NCBI GenBank assembly: GCA_026873275.1 | Contig: JANTUC010000015.1 | Coordinates: forward strand, 682,001 to 746,000 | Direction: 5' to 3' | DNA from: Pseudopithomyces maydicus | Taxonomy: Eukaryota; Ascomycota; Dothideomycetes; Pleosporales; Didymosphaeriaceae | DNA: 64,000 bases | Shown: positions 35,221 through 47,936 of the stretch, in pieces | Numbering within the stretch: the stretch's first letter is position 1 | How the letters are laid out: every line of letters starts with the position of its first letter | Translations under genes and position numbers: made by a program | The notes under the pieces: model-generated | What the model was told of the DNA's origin: nothing | What the model saw: only the letters and a program-made list of their open reading frames with translations | Databases searched by the model: none

Positions 35221-37716
35221 CTAGGACCCGAAGTCATTGGAGAAAACGCTGCCGTACTGATTGTTCCAGTCTTGGGCTTCAAGCATCCAGCTTACAGAGT
35301 CGAAGAATTCGTAACTGTTGGCGCTTGCCACGCCGTTCGGTATTGGTGCAGGCATACTGAGCGTGTTGAGGTGAGGATTGAAGCTCGGGAGGCTATGCGC
35401 AGGGTTTTCTATTATTAGGCCTGGCGGAGGTGTGGAGCTTGAAGAACTGTCGGGGTTTGTCGGGTTTTCTCGGACCGTTGTATCGAGCTGCTCTGCGGCA
35501 CCGTGGACTTGTGATTCGCGCCAACGCCATACGCAGTCGAACACGACGCTCATGCTCATACGACTGCGGATGATGAGGCCGAGAGGATCTTCAAGTAAGC
35601 CTGTCAAATGATTAGCCAGTGCCTTTATAGCAACACGACAACAGAAACTAGGGAATTCAAGCCGAAGATGAGATCTTGGTTGGAACTAGAACTTTGAGAC
35701 TTACCGGAGCTGTCTCTTCGCTGTGCCGATTGCTGAGGTGCTTGGATGTTGTTGTTGAACATGTTTGCAATACCAGGATTGCTGACAACAGGAGACTGGG
35801 ACATGCTGTGCAAGCTGCGGCCACGAGAACTTTCCTTCCAAAGCTGGGCTAGCACCTCCGCGAAACGATCGAGCAAGTCATTTGTTTCAACCTTGGCCTT
35901 CCGTAACACCTCCACAGTCTGTAATACGTACTGCCGACCTTCAGACGGCAGCCTTCCCGCGAAGTCTGAATTGAGAAGCTTCAGCAAGGCAAAGCCAGCC
36001 GCCAGTGCTAACTGCATAATGTGATATGGCGCGTGGATGGACTGTCCATCACGTTGTAATTTGAATACACGGTCGAGATACGCAGTGGCAGCCCAGTACA
36101 ATTGCACAAGATCGTCACGACGCTCGAGGCGGGCTTCCCGGTTGAAAAACGAGTACAAATGTAGGTGAAGGGTCACAGCACAATGGTGTAATTCCTCTAG
36201 ATCTGTGCATGCGTTAGTACTTCGACCGAGACATATAGAATGTAGTAGTATATATAACGGTCCATTCGTACCTTTGTTAACACCGTCAGACACTCCTCGT
36301 TCCTCTCGCAGGCGATCGGCTTCTAAGCTCATGTAGGTAGCCGCGGCACCCTCGGAGAATCGGTTGTTGTTCATGGAGTAAAGTAGTTTGTTGATCCGGC
36401 TAGCTGCCATTTCCTGCCGCAATCGTACGAAAATATCGGGAGGCATAGTTCGCAGGTGCTCTTCCTCGTCCGTTTTGAAGTCCAAAGTTGAATCGTACAA
36501 AGTGATAGAGGGTTGACCATGACCAGTGGATACACTGCAGATGGTGAGCTATATTTTAGAAGGGACCAAATGAATGCTTACGTTTGCGCAACAATATTGC
36601 AGACTGCCCATGTTCGCAGTCTGTCTTGTATGTCCTCCTTCTGCAGTCGCACCTTGGTTCGCGAGAAGTCTTGCGGATGTGTAGGCTGATGCAGGCCAAT
36701 CTGCATGGCAATTTGCATCATGACTCCACACAGCATGAACGTAGGATCCATAACTGTTCGATGTTGAGGCAGGGGCCAGTAACAAAGCAGACACAGTGCC
36801 TTCACTACATGGTGGTTTGTCTGGCCCTTGATAGTCTTCCAGATGAGATCTGTCAGCGGATCTTTGAGGCGGTTGAGTAGGCCCGGGTCGCGCGTGTAGT
36901 GCCGTGCACCGACGCTGATGATGGCCCAAAAGAGCAACTTGTTGTCCTTGGCAAGAATCTCTTCAGGCGAACGCAGAGGGTCGAGGAAGGGTAGGAAGCG
37001 ATGGTACCGATCGAAAAACTCGGCGAACAGCTCGGTGACCTGGACTGGAGGAAGGCGCAGGCTGTCGAGCGAGTGCATCATGGGCGAGCCGCTGCGCAGG
37101 TCCAGCAGCGAGGTCGCGGCGACCTGTTGGTGCTGGGTTTGCAGGTATGCGTCGTCCTCATCGACCTTGATGGCGCCGGGTGCAAAAGGTGTGTTCTCGG
37201 GAATCTGCTGCGGCGTGTTGACCATGGGCAGAGGGTTCGCGGGCCGGCCCTCATACATGGCCAGGCGGTTGCGCAACTGCTCCATCTCGCGCTCCATCTC
37301 GGCATTCCGCGTGCGCTTCCCGATGCGCTTGAAATTGGGCTCGATGATACATTTGAGGCCTTGCTTCTGGCATCGCTGGCAGCTCACGAACGGATCTTGT
37401 TGGACGTTACACCTGAGCTGTCCAGAATCAGCGCGGTCCTAACACAGGGTCCTGGCCGGGTCTCTCGTTGCAGTTGGCCCAACTCGTGGCGAACGCATGC
37501 ACGCACCTTCTGCTGGCGACACTCGTTACAGGCACGCTTCACAACGGTGCTGCGCCTGCTGCCTGGGCGCGCATTGGATGCGTCGCCATTTTCCTCGTCG
37601 TCGCTGGAGGCGGGCCGTTTGAACGTGTGGGAACGCGCGCTGGTCGGGCTGGCGATGTAGGAAATGGGCGGATTCCCTGGCGCTCCGTTTGGCGTCTGGG
37701 GCGACATGGACAACAT
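35221..37716 (-). CDS. Zn2Cys6 binuclear cluster transcription factor
   Basis: Five exons: 37716-37507, 37417-36582, 36534-36272, 36202-35705 and 35600-35221. Introns of 89, 47, 69 and 104 nt are all in frame; 728 aa. The DNA-binding cluster is split by the first intron: CNECRQQK then LRCNVQQDPFVSCQRC followed by QKQGLKC. That is C-x2-C-x6-C-x9-C-x2-C-x6-C, at about residues 65-95. A short coiled-coil-like EMEREMEQLRNRLAMYE follows. From about residue 190 comes the fungal regulatory middle domain (FFDRYHRFLPFLDP, FWAIISVGAR, ALCLLCYWPL, GVMMQIAMQIGLH). The C-terminus is Ser/Pro/Asn-rich, a possible activation region. The start at 37716 is the first ATG in this frame. No metabolic cluster adjoins it, so its targets are unknown. 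Confidence 0.9.
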
Positions 37717-38663
37717 TTCCGTGGTTGTGCCCGATATCGCATGCAATGAGGGTTCGGCTCGAAGAGCGGAAGAATTCGAGGGCGGGGCACGCTCGAGCTA
37801 GACTAAATTGCAGCAGGCGTGCGAGACGTCGGCGTCAGAGGGAACTTGCCAACACGCTGGGCTGTCAATTGCTGCGAACGTGCGGAGCTGTCAACATGTG
37901 GTGTTGTCGGCAATCGAAACCCTGTTCATGCAGGCGCCCGGAAATTGACACGACTGAACTTTGCGGTCATAGCCGCCTGGCCTGACTCATTTGGTGAGAC
38001 TGGAGCTGGACGACGGTGAAGAACACGAGCATGCCCAATGGCATCGAAGCTGCCCGTGGATCCACCTCGGACAAACACCTCAAAAGAGCAAGTCGACTGA
38101 GTCCCTGGGCAGCGGTGAACCGAGTAATTTATCGTAGGTAGTTGTATTCACAGCACGGTCATCACGATGGATTGGCTCCAGGTCTCACCAGGCACACGTC
38201 TTACGCTTGCCAGCTGTGCTTGTCAAAAAACAATGTCAAAACCCACCTGATCTAAAATTGTTCCATCTAGTCTCTAGCATCGGAGGGAGTACGATCCTAG
38301 GGCTGCGGACCATCGTGTATTCGATAAAAGGAATTGGTACATATGCTACTACCACTGCCACATGAGACAGAGTCGACATGCAACTAACTGCCCCTCCCTC
38401 GTACATCTGTATGTGATGAAGGCGCTTGGAGGTGATGCGGAGGACAGCGTGCCACGTCACCAGCTTCAGCATCGATCGAACAGAGTGGTTGGCTTGTCAG
38501 TAGTTTTTGATTCTACTAAGCGAATTGTTCTGGGACGCCCGAGCGTAATGCAGAAATCGCCTTGATATCGTAATTCCTAAAGCCCGCCTGAACCAGGAAC
38601 TGCCCGTAATGCACATGAACACCGAATGCCCTGTTTTCAACTACCGTCCACAATCGTAACCTC
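37717..38663. other. Intergenic, nothing recognised
   Basis: Upstream of the regulator and 3' flank of RPL34. No credible gene. Confidence 0.5.
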
Positions 38664-39142
38664 TTAACGCTTCTTCTGCTGCGACTCCTTGAGCACCTTC
38701 TTCACGACCTTCTGCTCCTCGATCAGGAAAGCGCGGACGATGCGGTCCTGGACGCAGTTGGCGCATCGCGAACCACCATAGGCACGCTGGACGGTCTTCT
38801 TGGGGCGGCTGACGGTGGCGTACTCGCGGGGACGGAGGGCGGGGATACCGGGGAGCTTGGTACCGCAGTCCTGAGATGGTCAATATACATCCAACTATGT
38901 ATGAGTTCGCACACGTACACCGCACTTGGGAGCAGTGCCCTTCTTCTTGATGTGAAGGTATCGGAGCTGGCCACCGGGTGTCTTGATCACACGGACATTC
39001 TGGCTGCTGGTGTTGTATGGGGCCCTTCGGCGCTGCCCACAGTCAGTTTTCGATCCCAATCCGTATATCGATGTTGGTGTCGTGGCTTGCAAAAGCCTCC
39101 ATGTGCGGAGAAACGTACGTAAGTAAGTCTCGTGGACGGCAT
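38664..39142 (-). CDS. RPL34: 60S ribosomal protein L34 (eL34)
   Basis: Three exons: 39142-39119 (MPSTRLTY), 39032-38919 and 38870-38664, with introns of 86 and 48 nt; 114 aa. The protein reads RRRAPYNTSSQNVRVIKTPG through HIKKKGTAPKCGDCGTKLPG, then LRPREYATVSRPKKTVQRAY and ends KESQQKKR. This covers eL34 end to end with its paired zinc-binding-type Cys motifs (CGDC and CANC). It is a structural protein of the large ribosomal subunit. The first coding exon is only 24 nt. Upstream at 39143-39350 there are further splice-like signals (GTAAGT and TTGACAG), suggesting one or two introns in the 5' leader. Divergent from PRP8, 756 bases away. Confidence 0.95.
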
Positions 39143-39898
39143 TGTGATGGTATTCCCGAAGATTCAGACGGAGGAGTTACTGCGATACGTGTAAGCGACG
39201 TTCGATAGGCGGCGTTTGTCGGATGCGAGCGGAGGAAAATATCGTACCTGATCTGTCAAGGCGAATTAGTATCGTAAGGTGCAGGGCTTGCGCGCTCTAG
39301 CAGACTTACCGCGGGTGTTGCTGTTGTCGACGGTCGTCGTTGAACTTTCGCTGAGGCGCGGTCTCAGTGTGCGGTTCTCGCTTATTTTTCGGGCTGGCGC
39401 TAACGACACGCCAAGCCTCACGTGAGAAAGCTCTGGCCCCCGGCCCTAAGGCCTGGCGCGCAGGAGAAAAGATATCATCACCCGCCACTTGTGTACATCG
39501 ACAGTCCCTCCGTCGCGTGGGGTATTAATTATCCTGTGACGCGTCTTTTTCCTTCTTGATACCCCTTTGCGCGGTCGCGAATAATAACCCCGACCATTGC
39601 GCACCCCTTGTCCATCCGCTGCATAGCTTCTGGACGGCTTCGAAGCTGCAGTCGCGACCCGGACACACTACCCGTCTTCCACTGCGGCGCAAGCTGTAGT
39701 CGGGCTAAAAGGTAAGTCATCCCAACCAGGGCCCAGTCTATCATCGGATCGATCGCAGTGTCGTATCCCGCGAGCTCCCATTCGTTGTGCGCACCCATGG
39801 CATTACGATCAATCACCTCAGTATACTTCTGAGGATTGCGACTTACTCTTACTGACCCGTCATAGACAACCTTTCTTACCTGGGACCGATTGCCCACC
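39143..39898. promoter_or_regulatory. Divergent promoter region of RPL34 and PRP8
   Basis: Both genes point outward from this stretch. On the RPL34 side there are leader-intron-like signals: a GTAAGT donor near 39309-39304 and an acceptor near 39253, then GTACGA and TATCGCAG signals. No TATA box stands out, as is common for housekeeping genes. Confidence 0.5.
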
Positions 39899-42800
39899 AT
39901 GTCTTTCCCACCACCTCCTCCCCGCCCCCTCCACCGGGCGCGCCTTCCTCGTTCGGTGCCGCTCCTCCTCCGCCACCCCCTCCTCCAGGAGCGCCCGGTA
40001 CTGTTGGTCCGCCAGGCTTGCGGCCACCGGTCGATCCACAGGTGGCCAAGTTTGCGCAAAAAAAGAAGGACTGGCTAAAGCGACAACGCCAGAGGTTTGG
40101 CGAGCGTAGAAAGGCAGGATTTGTCGAGACACAGAAAGCAGATCTTCCTCCGGAGCACCTGCGCAAGGTCTTCAGAGACATAGGCGATGTTTCACAGAAG
40201 AAGTTCACAAGCGACAAGCGAAGCTATCTCGGTGCGCTCAAGTTCATGCCCCATGCTGTCTTGAAGCTTCTGGAGAACATGCCCATGCCCTGGGAGAGCA
40301 GACGTGATGTCAAGGTCCTTTATCATACGAATGGTTGTTTGACCTTGGTCAATGAGGTGCCGCGTGTCATCGAGCCAGTGTTCCATGCACAATGGGCAGC
40401 GATGTGGATAGCAATGCGTAAAGAGAAGAGCGACAGGCGACATTTCAAGCGCATGCGATTCCCGCCTTTCGACGACGAGGAGCCACCGCTATCGTACTCT
40501 GAAAACATCGAAGACGTAGAACCGTTGGAGCCAATCCAACTGGAATTAGATGAAGACGAGGACAGCCCAGTGCATGACTGGTTTTACGAGCACCGGCCAC
40601 TGCTCGATACACCGCATGTCAATGGACCCAGCTACGAGAAGTGGAATCTCGATCTGCCTCAAATGGCGACTTTGTATCGTCTGAGCGACAAATTGCTCAG
40701 CGATCTGGTCGATAAAAATTATTTCCATATGTTCGATCTGGACAGCTTCTTGACCGCGAAGGCCCTCAATGTAGCAATACCTGGAGGCCCCCGTTTTGAG
40801 CCTTTGTACAAAGATATCGACCCGAACGACGAAGATTTCGGCGAGTTCAATGCCATCGACCGCATTATATTCCGCGCTCCTATTCGAACCGAGTACCGTG
40901 TATCGTTCCCGTACCTGTACAATTCTCTTCCTCGATCTGTCAAGCTTGCATGGTACTCTCATCCCCAGGTCGTTTATGTTCGCAGCGACAATCCGGATCT
41001 TCCCGCATTCTACTTTGACCCGATCATCAATCCTATCTCGTTGCGCGCTGTTGCACCGAAAAACATCACAATCAGCCATGAAGATGAGGTTTTCGGGTTT
41101 GGGAACGATGAGGACGACGATGACGACTTTCAACTTCCCGATGATGTGGAGCCTTTCATGGCTGACGAGGAGCTTTATACGAACGAGACAGCTTCAGCGG
41201 TTGCGCTGTGGTGGGCTCCCCACCCATTTGACAAACGTTCAGGTAGGATGGTTAGAGCGCAAGACGTTCCTCTCGTCAAACAATGGTATCTTGAACACGT
41301 CCCTGCTGGACAGCCAGTCAAGGTACGGGTGTCTTATCAGAAGTTACTCAAGACATTTGTGTTGAATGAACTTCACAATCGACCATCGAAGGCACAGAAC
41401 AAGCAAAATCTCATGGTTACTCTCAAAGGCACAAAATTCTTCCAACAGACCAAGCTTGACTGGGTTGAGGCTGGCTTACAAGTCTGCCGGCAAGGTTTCA
41501 ATATGTTGAATCTGCTGATTCATCGAAAGAATCTTACCTACCTGCATTTGGATTACAACTTCAACCTCAAGCCGGTGAAGACACTCACAACCAAGGAGCG
41601 AAAGAAATCTCGATTTGGAAACGCATTCCATCTGATGCGCGAAATCCTGCGATTGACCAAGCTTATTGTCGATGCTCAGGTGCAGTATCGACTTGGTAAC
41701 ATTGACGCCTTCCAACTGGCTGATGGTATTCTTTACGCTTTCAACCACGTTGGCCAGTTGACGGGTATGTACCGCTACAAGTACAAGTTGATGCACCAGA
41801 TTCGGTCATGCAAGGATTTGAAGCATCTTATCTACTATCGATTCAACTCTGGCCCTGTCGGCAAGGGCCCTGGATGCGGCTTCTGGGCGCCCGCGTGGAG
41901 GGTATGGCTTTTCTTCATGCGTGGTATCATTCCATTGTTGGAGCGTTGGCTCGGCAACCTTCTTTCTCGACAGTTTGAAGGTCGCCACAGCAAAGGTGTC
42001 GCAAAGACAGTGACAAAGCAGCGTGTAGAATCTCATTTCGATCTCGAGCTTCGCGCCGCTGTGATGAGCGATCTTACAGATATGATGCCAGAAGGAATCA
42101 AGCAGAACAAGATTCACACTGTTCTACAACATCTCTCTGAGGCCTGGCGATGCTGGAAGAGCAACATTCCATGGAAGGTACCTGGACTGCCCGCGCCAAT
42201 CGAAAATATTATTCTACGTTATGTAAAGAGCAAAGCCGACTGGTGGATCTCTGTTGCACACTACAATCGAGAGCGTATTCGACGAGGCGCTACCGTGGAT
42301 AAGACAGTCGCTAAGAAGAACCTGGGGAGGCTGACTCGATTGTGGCTGAAGGCAGAGCAAGAGCGTCAGCATAATTACATGAAGGACGGTCCTTATGTTT
42401 CATCCGAGGAGGCTGTTGCCATCTACACAACCATTGTTCATTGGCTGGAGGCGAGGAAGTTCCAACCTATACCCTTCCCCAGTGTATCCTACAAGCATGA
42501 CACGAAGATTTTGATCCTTGCGCTCGAACGTCTGCGCGAAGCATATTCGGTCAAGGGTCGTCTCAATCAAAGCCAACGTGAGGAGCTCGCACTCATTGAG
42601 CAGGCTTATGATTCCCCTGGCACGACTTTGGCGAGAATCAAGAGATTCCTCCTAACCCAGCGTGCATTCAAAGAAGTTGGCATCGACATGAACGACAACT
42701 ACAGCACAATCAACCCTGTATACGACATTGAGCCAATGGAGAAGATCACAGATGCCTATCTTGATCAATATCTCTGGTATCAGGCTGACCAGCGACATTT

Positions 42801-45800
42801 GTTCCCAGGCTGGGTCAAGCCTTCGGATTCAGAGGTTCCGCCTCTGCTTACGTACAAGTGGGCTCAAGGCATCAATAATCTGGACAATGTCTGGGAATAC
42901 CAAGACGGAGAATGCAACGTCATGATCGAAACACAATTATCCAAGGTGTACGAGAAGATGGATTTGACCCTGCTCAACCGCCTGCTTCGGTTGATCATGG
43001 ATCATAATCTAGCGGATTACATTACCGCGAAGAACAATGTTCAACTCAACTACAAAGATATGAACCACATCAATTCCTACGGCATGATCAGAGGCCTGCA
43101 ATTTTCTGGCTTCGTCTTCCAATTCTACGGTCTAGTCTTGGACATTTTAATGCTTGGTATCCAGCGAGCAAACGAAATTGCAGGTGCCCCAGAAAGCCCG
43201 AACGACTTCCTTCAGTTCAAGGACAAGGAGACTGAGGTTCGCCATCCGATTCGTCTCTATACAAGGTATATTGACCGCATTTGGGTATTCTTCAGATTCA
43301 CTGCGGACGAATCCCGGGACTTAATCCAGCGGTTCCTGACAGAGAACCCTGACCCCAACTTTGAGAATGTCATCGGGTACCGCAACAAAAAGTGCTGGCC
43401 TCGTGACTCTCGAATGCGCCTTATGCGCCATGATGTCAATCTTGGACGTGCTGTGTTCTGGGATATGAAGAATCGCCTCCCTCGTTCGCTCACTACAATT
43501 GAATGGGACGACACTTTCGCGAGCGTCTACAGTCGCGATAACCCCAATCTTCTATTCTCCATGTCTGGATTTGAAGTTCGCATCTTACCGAAGATCCGCA
43601 ATCTCGGCGAGGAATTTCCTACCAAGGACAGTGTCTGGTCACTCGTGGACAACGCTACTAAAGAGCGTACTGCGCACGCTTTCCTCCAGGTCACAGAGGA
43701 GGACATTCAGAAATTCAACAACCGTATTCGACAGATCTTGATGTCATCTGGATCAACGACGTTTACCAAAATTGCCAACAAGTGGAATACCACACTTATC
43801 GCGTTGTTCACCTACTATCGAGAGGCAGCTGTATCCACAGTCAACCTACTTGATACCATTGTGAAATGTGAGACCAAAATTCAGACACGTGTAAAGATTG
43901 GTTTGAACTCAAAGATGCCTTCTCGTTTCCCTCCTGCGGTCTTTTACACTCCCAAGGAACTCGGTGGGCTAGGCATGATCTCTGGGTCGCATATTCTCAT
44001 CCCTGCCAGCGACAAGCGATGGTCAAAGCAGACTGACACTGGTGTTACGCATTATCGTGCTGGTATGTCTCATGACGAAGAGACGCTCATCCCGAACATT
44101 TTCCGGTACATCATTCCCTGGGAGTCGGAGTTTATTGATTCGCAGCGTGTGTGGATGGAATACTCACAGAAGCGACAAGAGGCGCATCAACAGAATCGAC
44201 GACTGACCCTTGAGGATCTCGAGGATAGCTGGGATAGAGGTCTGCCCCGTATCAATACCCTTTTCCAGAAGGATCGCAGTACCCTTAGCTTTGATAAGGG
44301 TTTCCGAGCAAGGACCGAATTCAAGATCTACCAGCACATGAAGAGCAATCCTTTCTGGTGGACGAGTCAGCGACATGATGGTAAACTGTGGAATCTCAAC
44401 GCTTATCGGACGGATGTTATCCAGGCATTGGGTGGTGTTGAAACTATCCTCGAACATACACTATTCAAAGCCACCGCTTTTCCCTCATGGGAAGGTCTAT
44501 TCTGGGAAAAAGCAAGTGGTTTCGAAGGTGATTCTCTCAGTAATCTCCGTTTTAGAGTATAACTGACATGATACCAGAGTCGATGAAGTTCAAAAACTTA
44601 CCAACGCCCAAAGATCTGGTCTAAATCAGATTCCGAACCGTCGTTTCACTCTTTGGTGGTCTCCTACGATCAATCGCGCAAACGTCTACGTTGGCTTTCA
44701 AGTCCAGCTTGACTTGACTGGCATCTTTTTACATGGCAAGATCCCTACACTGAAAATATCGCTTATCCAGATATTCAGGGCCCATCTGTGGCAAAAAATA
44801 CACGAGTCAGTCGTCATGGACTTGTGTCAGGTCTTCGACCAAGAGCTCGAGGCATTGGGTATCGAGACAGTGCAGAAAGAGACTATTCATCCCAGAAAGT
44901 CTTACAAAATGAACAGCTCGTGCGCAGATATTCTCCTGTTCGCCAGCCATAAATGGAGCGTCTCGCCACCATCCCCGCTATACGACAACAAAGACCAGAT
45001 GAGCGCAACAACCACAAATAAGTTTTGGATCGATGTCCAGTTACGATACGGCGATTACGATTCTCATGACATTGAGCGCTATGTCCGTGCTAAATACCTT
45101 GACTATACCCAGGATAGTATGAGCATCTACCCATCGGCTACTGGCTTGATGATTGCCATCGACTTGGCCTACAACTTGTATTCGGCGTACGGACAGTACT
45201 TCCCTGGTCTGAAGATGCTTGTACAGCAGGCTATGGCCAAGGTTATGAAGGCCAACCCCGCTCTCTATGTCCTTCGGGAACGCATCCGAAAGGGTCTGCA
45301 GCTGTACGCGTCTGAGAGCAATCAAGAATTCTTAAATTCTCAAAATTACTCGGAGCTGTTCAGTAATCAAGTCCAACTGTTCATCGATGATACAAACGTA
45401 TATCGTGTCACCATTCACAAGACTTTTGAGGGTAACTTGACGACTAAACCCATCAACGGTGCTATATTTATCTTCAACCCGCGAACCGGACAACTTTTCC
45501 TGAAGATCATTCACACCAGCGTTTGGGCTGGACAAAAGCGTCTTGGCCAACTGGCCAAATGGAAGACTGCTGAAGAAGTTGCTGCCCTGATCCGGTCGCT
45601 TCCTGTGGAGGAGCAGCCGAAGCAGCTCATCGTTACACGCAAGGGTCTACTAGATCCTCTTGAAGTTCATCTGCTCGACTTCCCGAATATTTCCATTCGC
45701 GCGTCAGAGCTTCAACTTCCTTTCCAGGCTGCAATGAAGGTAGAAAAACTTGGCGACATGATTCTTCGTGCCACTGGACCCCAGATGGTACTTTTCAACC

Positions 45801-47056
45801 TCTATGACGAATGGCTAAAGACAATCTCGTCATATACCGCCTTTTCGCGGTTGATTCTTATCCTGCGTGCTCTCCACGTCAACCAGGATAAGACGAAGCT
45901 GTTACTTCGCCCGGACAAGACAGTCATCACGCAAGAGCATCATATTTGGCCGACGCTTGCCGACGATGAATGGATTAAGGTCGAAGTGCAATTGCGTGAT
46001 CTCATCTTGAATGACTATGGCAAGAAGAATAACGTCAATACCTCATCCCTCACAAGCAGTGAGGTACGTGACATCATCCTAGGAATGGAAATATCTGCTC
46101 CTTCGATGCAACGTCAACAAGCAGCTGAAATCGATGCGCAACAACAAGAGCAGCAACAGCTCACTGCTGTAACTACCAAGACTCAGAACGTCCACGGTGA
46201 GGAGATGGTTGTGACAACTACATCTCAATATGAGCAAGCATCATTCGCGTCAAAGACAGAGTGGCGCACCAGGGCCGTAGCAACATCGAACCTACGGACG
46301 CGCTCGAACAACATTTATATCAATTCCGAAGACGTCAAGGAAGAAGGGCACTTCACCTATGTTATGCCGAAGAACGTCCTCAAGCGATTTATCACGATTG
46401 CGGATTTGCGCGTTCAGGTCGCTGGTTACCTTTATGGTCGCTCGCCGCCAGACAATGAGCATGTCAAGGAGATCGTTACCATTGTTATGATACCCCAGGT
46501 TGGCAATACGCGCGATGTCCAATTGCCCAAGACTCTGCCTCAACACGAGTATCTCAATAACCTTGAGCCGCTTGGTATCATTCATACTGTCAGTGGCAAC
46601 GAGCCTCCGTACATGCAAGCTAGCGATGTCACCCAGCACTCTCGTCTGATGAACACGCATCCGAGTTGGGACAAGAAGACCGTGTCCATGACTGTCTCTT
46701 TCACGCCAGGTTCAGTCTCGCTAGCGGCATGGGCTCTCACTCCAGCAGGTTATAAGTGGGGTGCTGAGAACAAGGACACCATGTCCGACAATCCGTCTGG
46801 CTTCTCTACCTCTTTCGGTGAGAAGTGTCAGCTCTTGCTCTCCGACAAGATCCGTGGTTACTTCCTTGTTCCCGACAATGGTATTTGGAACTACAGTTTC
46901 ATGGGTGCTGCTTTCGGAACAGTAGAGAAGAGGCCAATCAACGTGAAGTTGGATACTCCGGCGCGGTATTACGATGCTGTGCATCGACCGTTGCACTTCT
47001 CGAACTTTGCAGAGCTGGAGGATGTTTGGGTGGATCGGGAGAACCAATTTGAGTGA
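39899..47056 (+). CDS. PRP8: Pre-mRNA-splicing factor Prp8 (two single-base frame breaks)
   Basis: The U5 snRNP core protein that holds the catalytic RNA of the spliceosome. A Pro-rich start is followed by GLRPPVDPQVAKFAQKKKDW, and near-continuous strong conservation runs to the C-terminal Jab1/MPN domain (from about 46330, FTYVMPKNVLKRFI to the end). One intron, 44528-44577 (50 nt), after GFE. The frame is broken twice. At 39917-39935 the ATG frame enters the conserved frame only if the C-run has one more base. Just after the intron, ttcaaaaactt (44589-44599) has one A too few for the expected K-K-L. With both bases counted the length is 2370 codons, normal for Prp8. Since the gene is essential, sequence errors are likelier than a real loss. 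No intein interrupts it. Confidence 0.95.
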
Positions 47057-47936
47057 TTAGGGATGGTGGAAGTTGTTCGGATGTACGATTCTGGCGTTAG
47101 CGGGCATGGGCGTTAATGCATAGTCTGACTTCACGGGATATTAGCTGCATGAGGGGCAGCTGTGAAATAGTCAAGGTCAAAAGGTGTACAAATTCATGTA
47201 TTAAATCGATTTTGAAAAGTTTCGACCACATTCAGAGCCTCTCGATATCAATCTGTCTGTCCAATGACCTGAGGTAGGCGACGACGCAATGCTCCAAGTG
47301 TTCTACGTGAGACTTTGGGGTGTTGTGGTATTCCCCATCTTAGTACATACTGCCACATTCTGTACACTGTCGGCCGACGGAGTGCTTTTTGTCTGAACAT
47401 GTGTGAGTGGAGTCATCTTCTACTCGGTGCCCGTATCTCGCACGCTGATAACGGCTATCCAGTGCGCAGATCATCAGCGACAATATGTCGCGTAGGCATT
47501 ACGGCCGTAGGCCTGTGTTAGCTGAAATAAAGTATTCCAGCCAATGGAATTTAACATACGCATGCCAAGAAGCATCATTGTCATGAAGAATGCCTTGACC
47601 AACAGAAGAGAAGGAAAAACGCCTTACCTCTATGCCGTAAACCTTGGAAAGTGTGGTTATTGGCCCATAGACCGCAGCTAGTGGGCTCTTTTCGTCGAGA
47701 TACGGCGGTGTGTTGTGTCTTCCTCTGCAGTCGGGTCATCGGCAGACACAGCCTCACAGGCGTACGACTACTCCCCGCCGAGTTGTTTTGATACCGTAGA
47801 GCTTTTACAGGGCCGCTCCTGAAGAAGACTGAATGAGTGTGTCTGCGGTTTGTACACGTATAAAGGTCGTCTCGTTCGTCACAATTCTTCCATCAAGGCG
47901 TTCTTGCTTTCAGAGCTTCTGCGTCTGCTTCTCACG
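47057..47936 (+). other. Intergenic, contains promoter of the AA9 gene
   Basis: No gene seen. A TATA-like tataaa at 47859-47864 lies 73 bases upstream of the AA9 start codon. Confidence 0.5.

Noticed and set aside
39899..47056. Intein within PRP8
   Set aside because: Fungal PRP8 is a frequent intein host, but the conserved sequence runs through without any insertion here.
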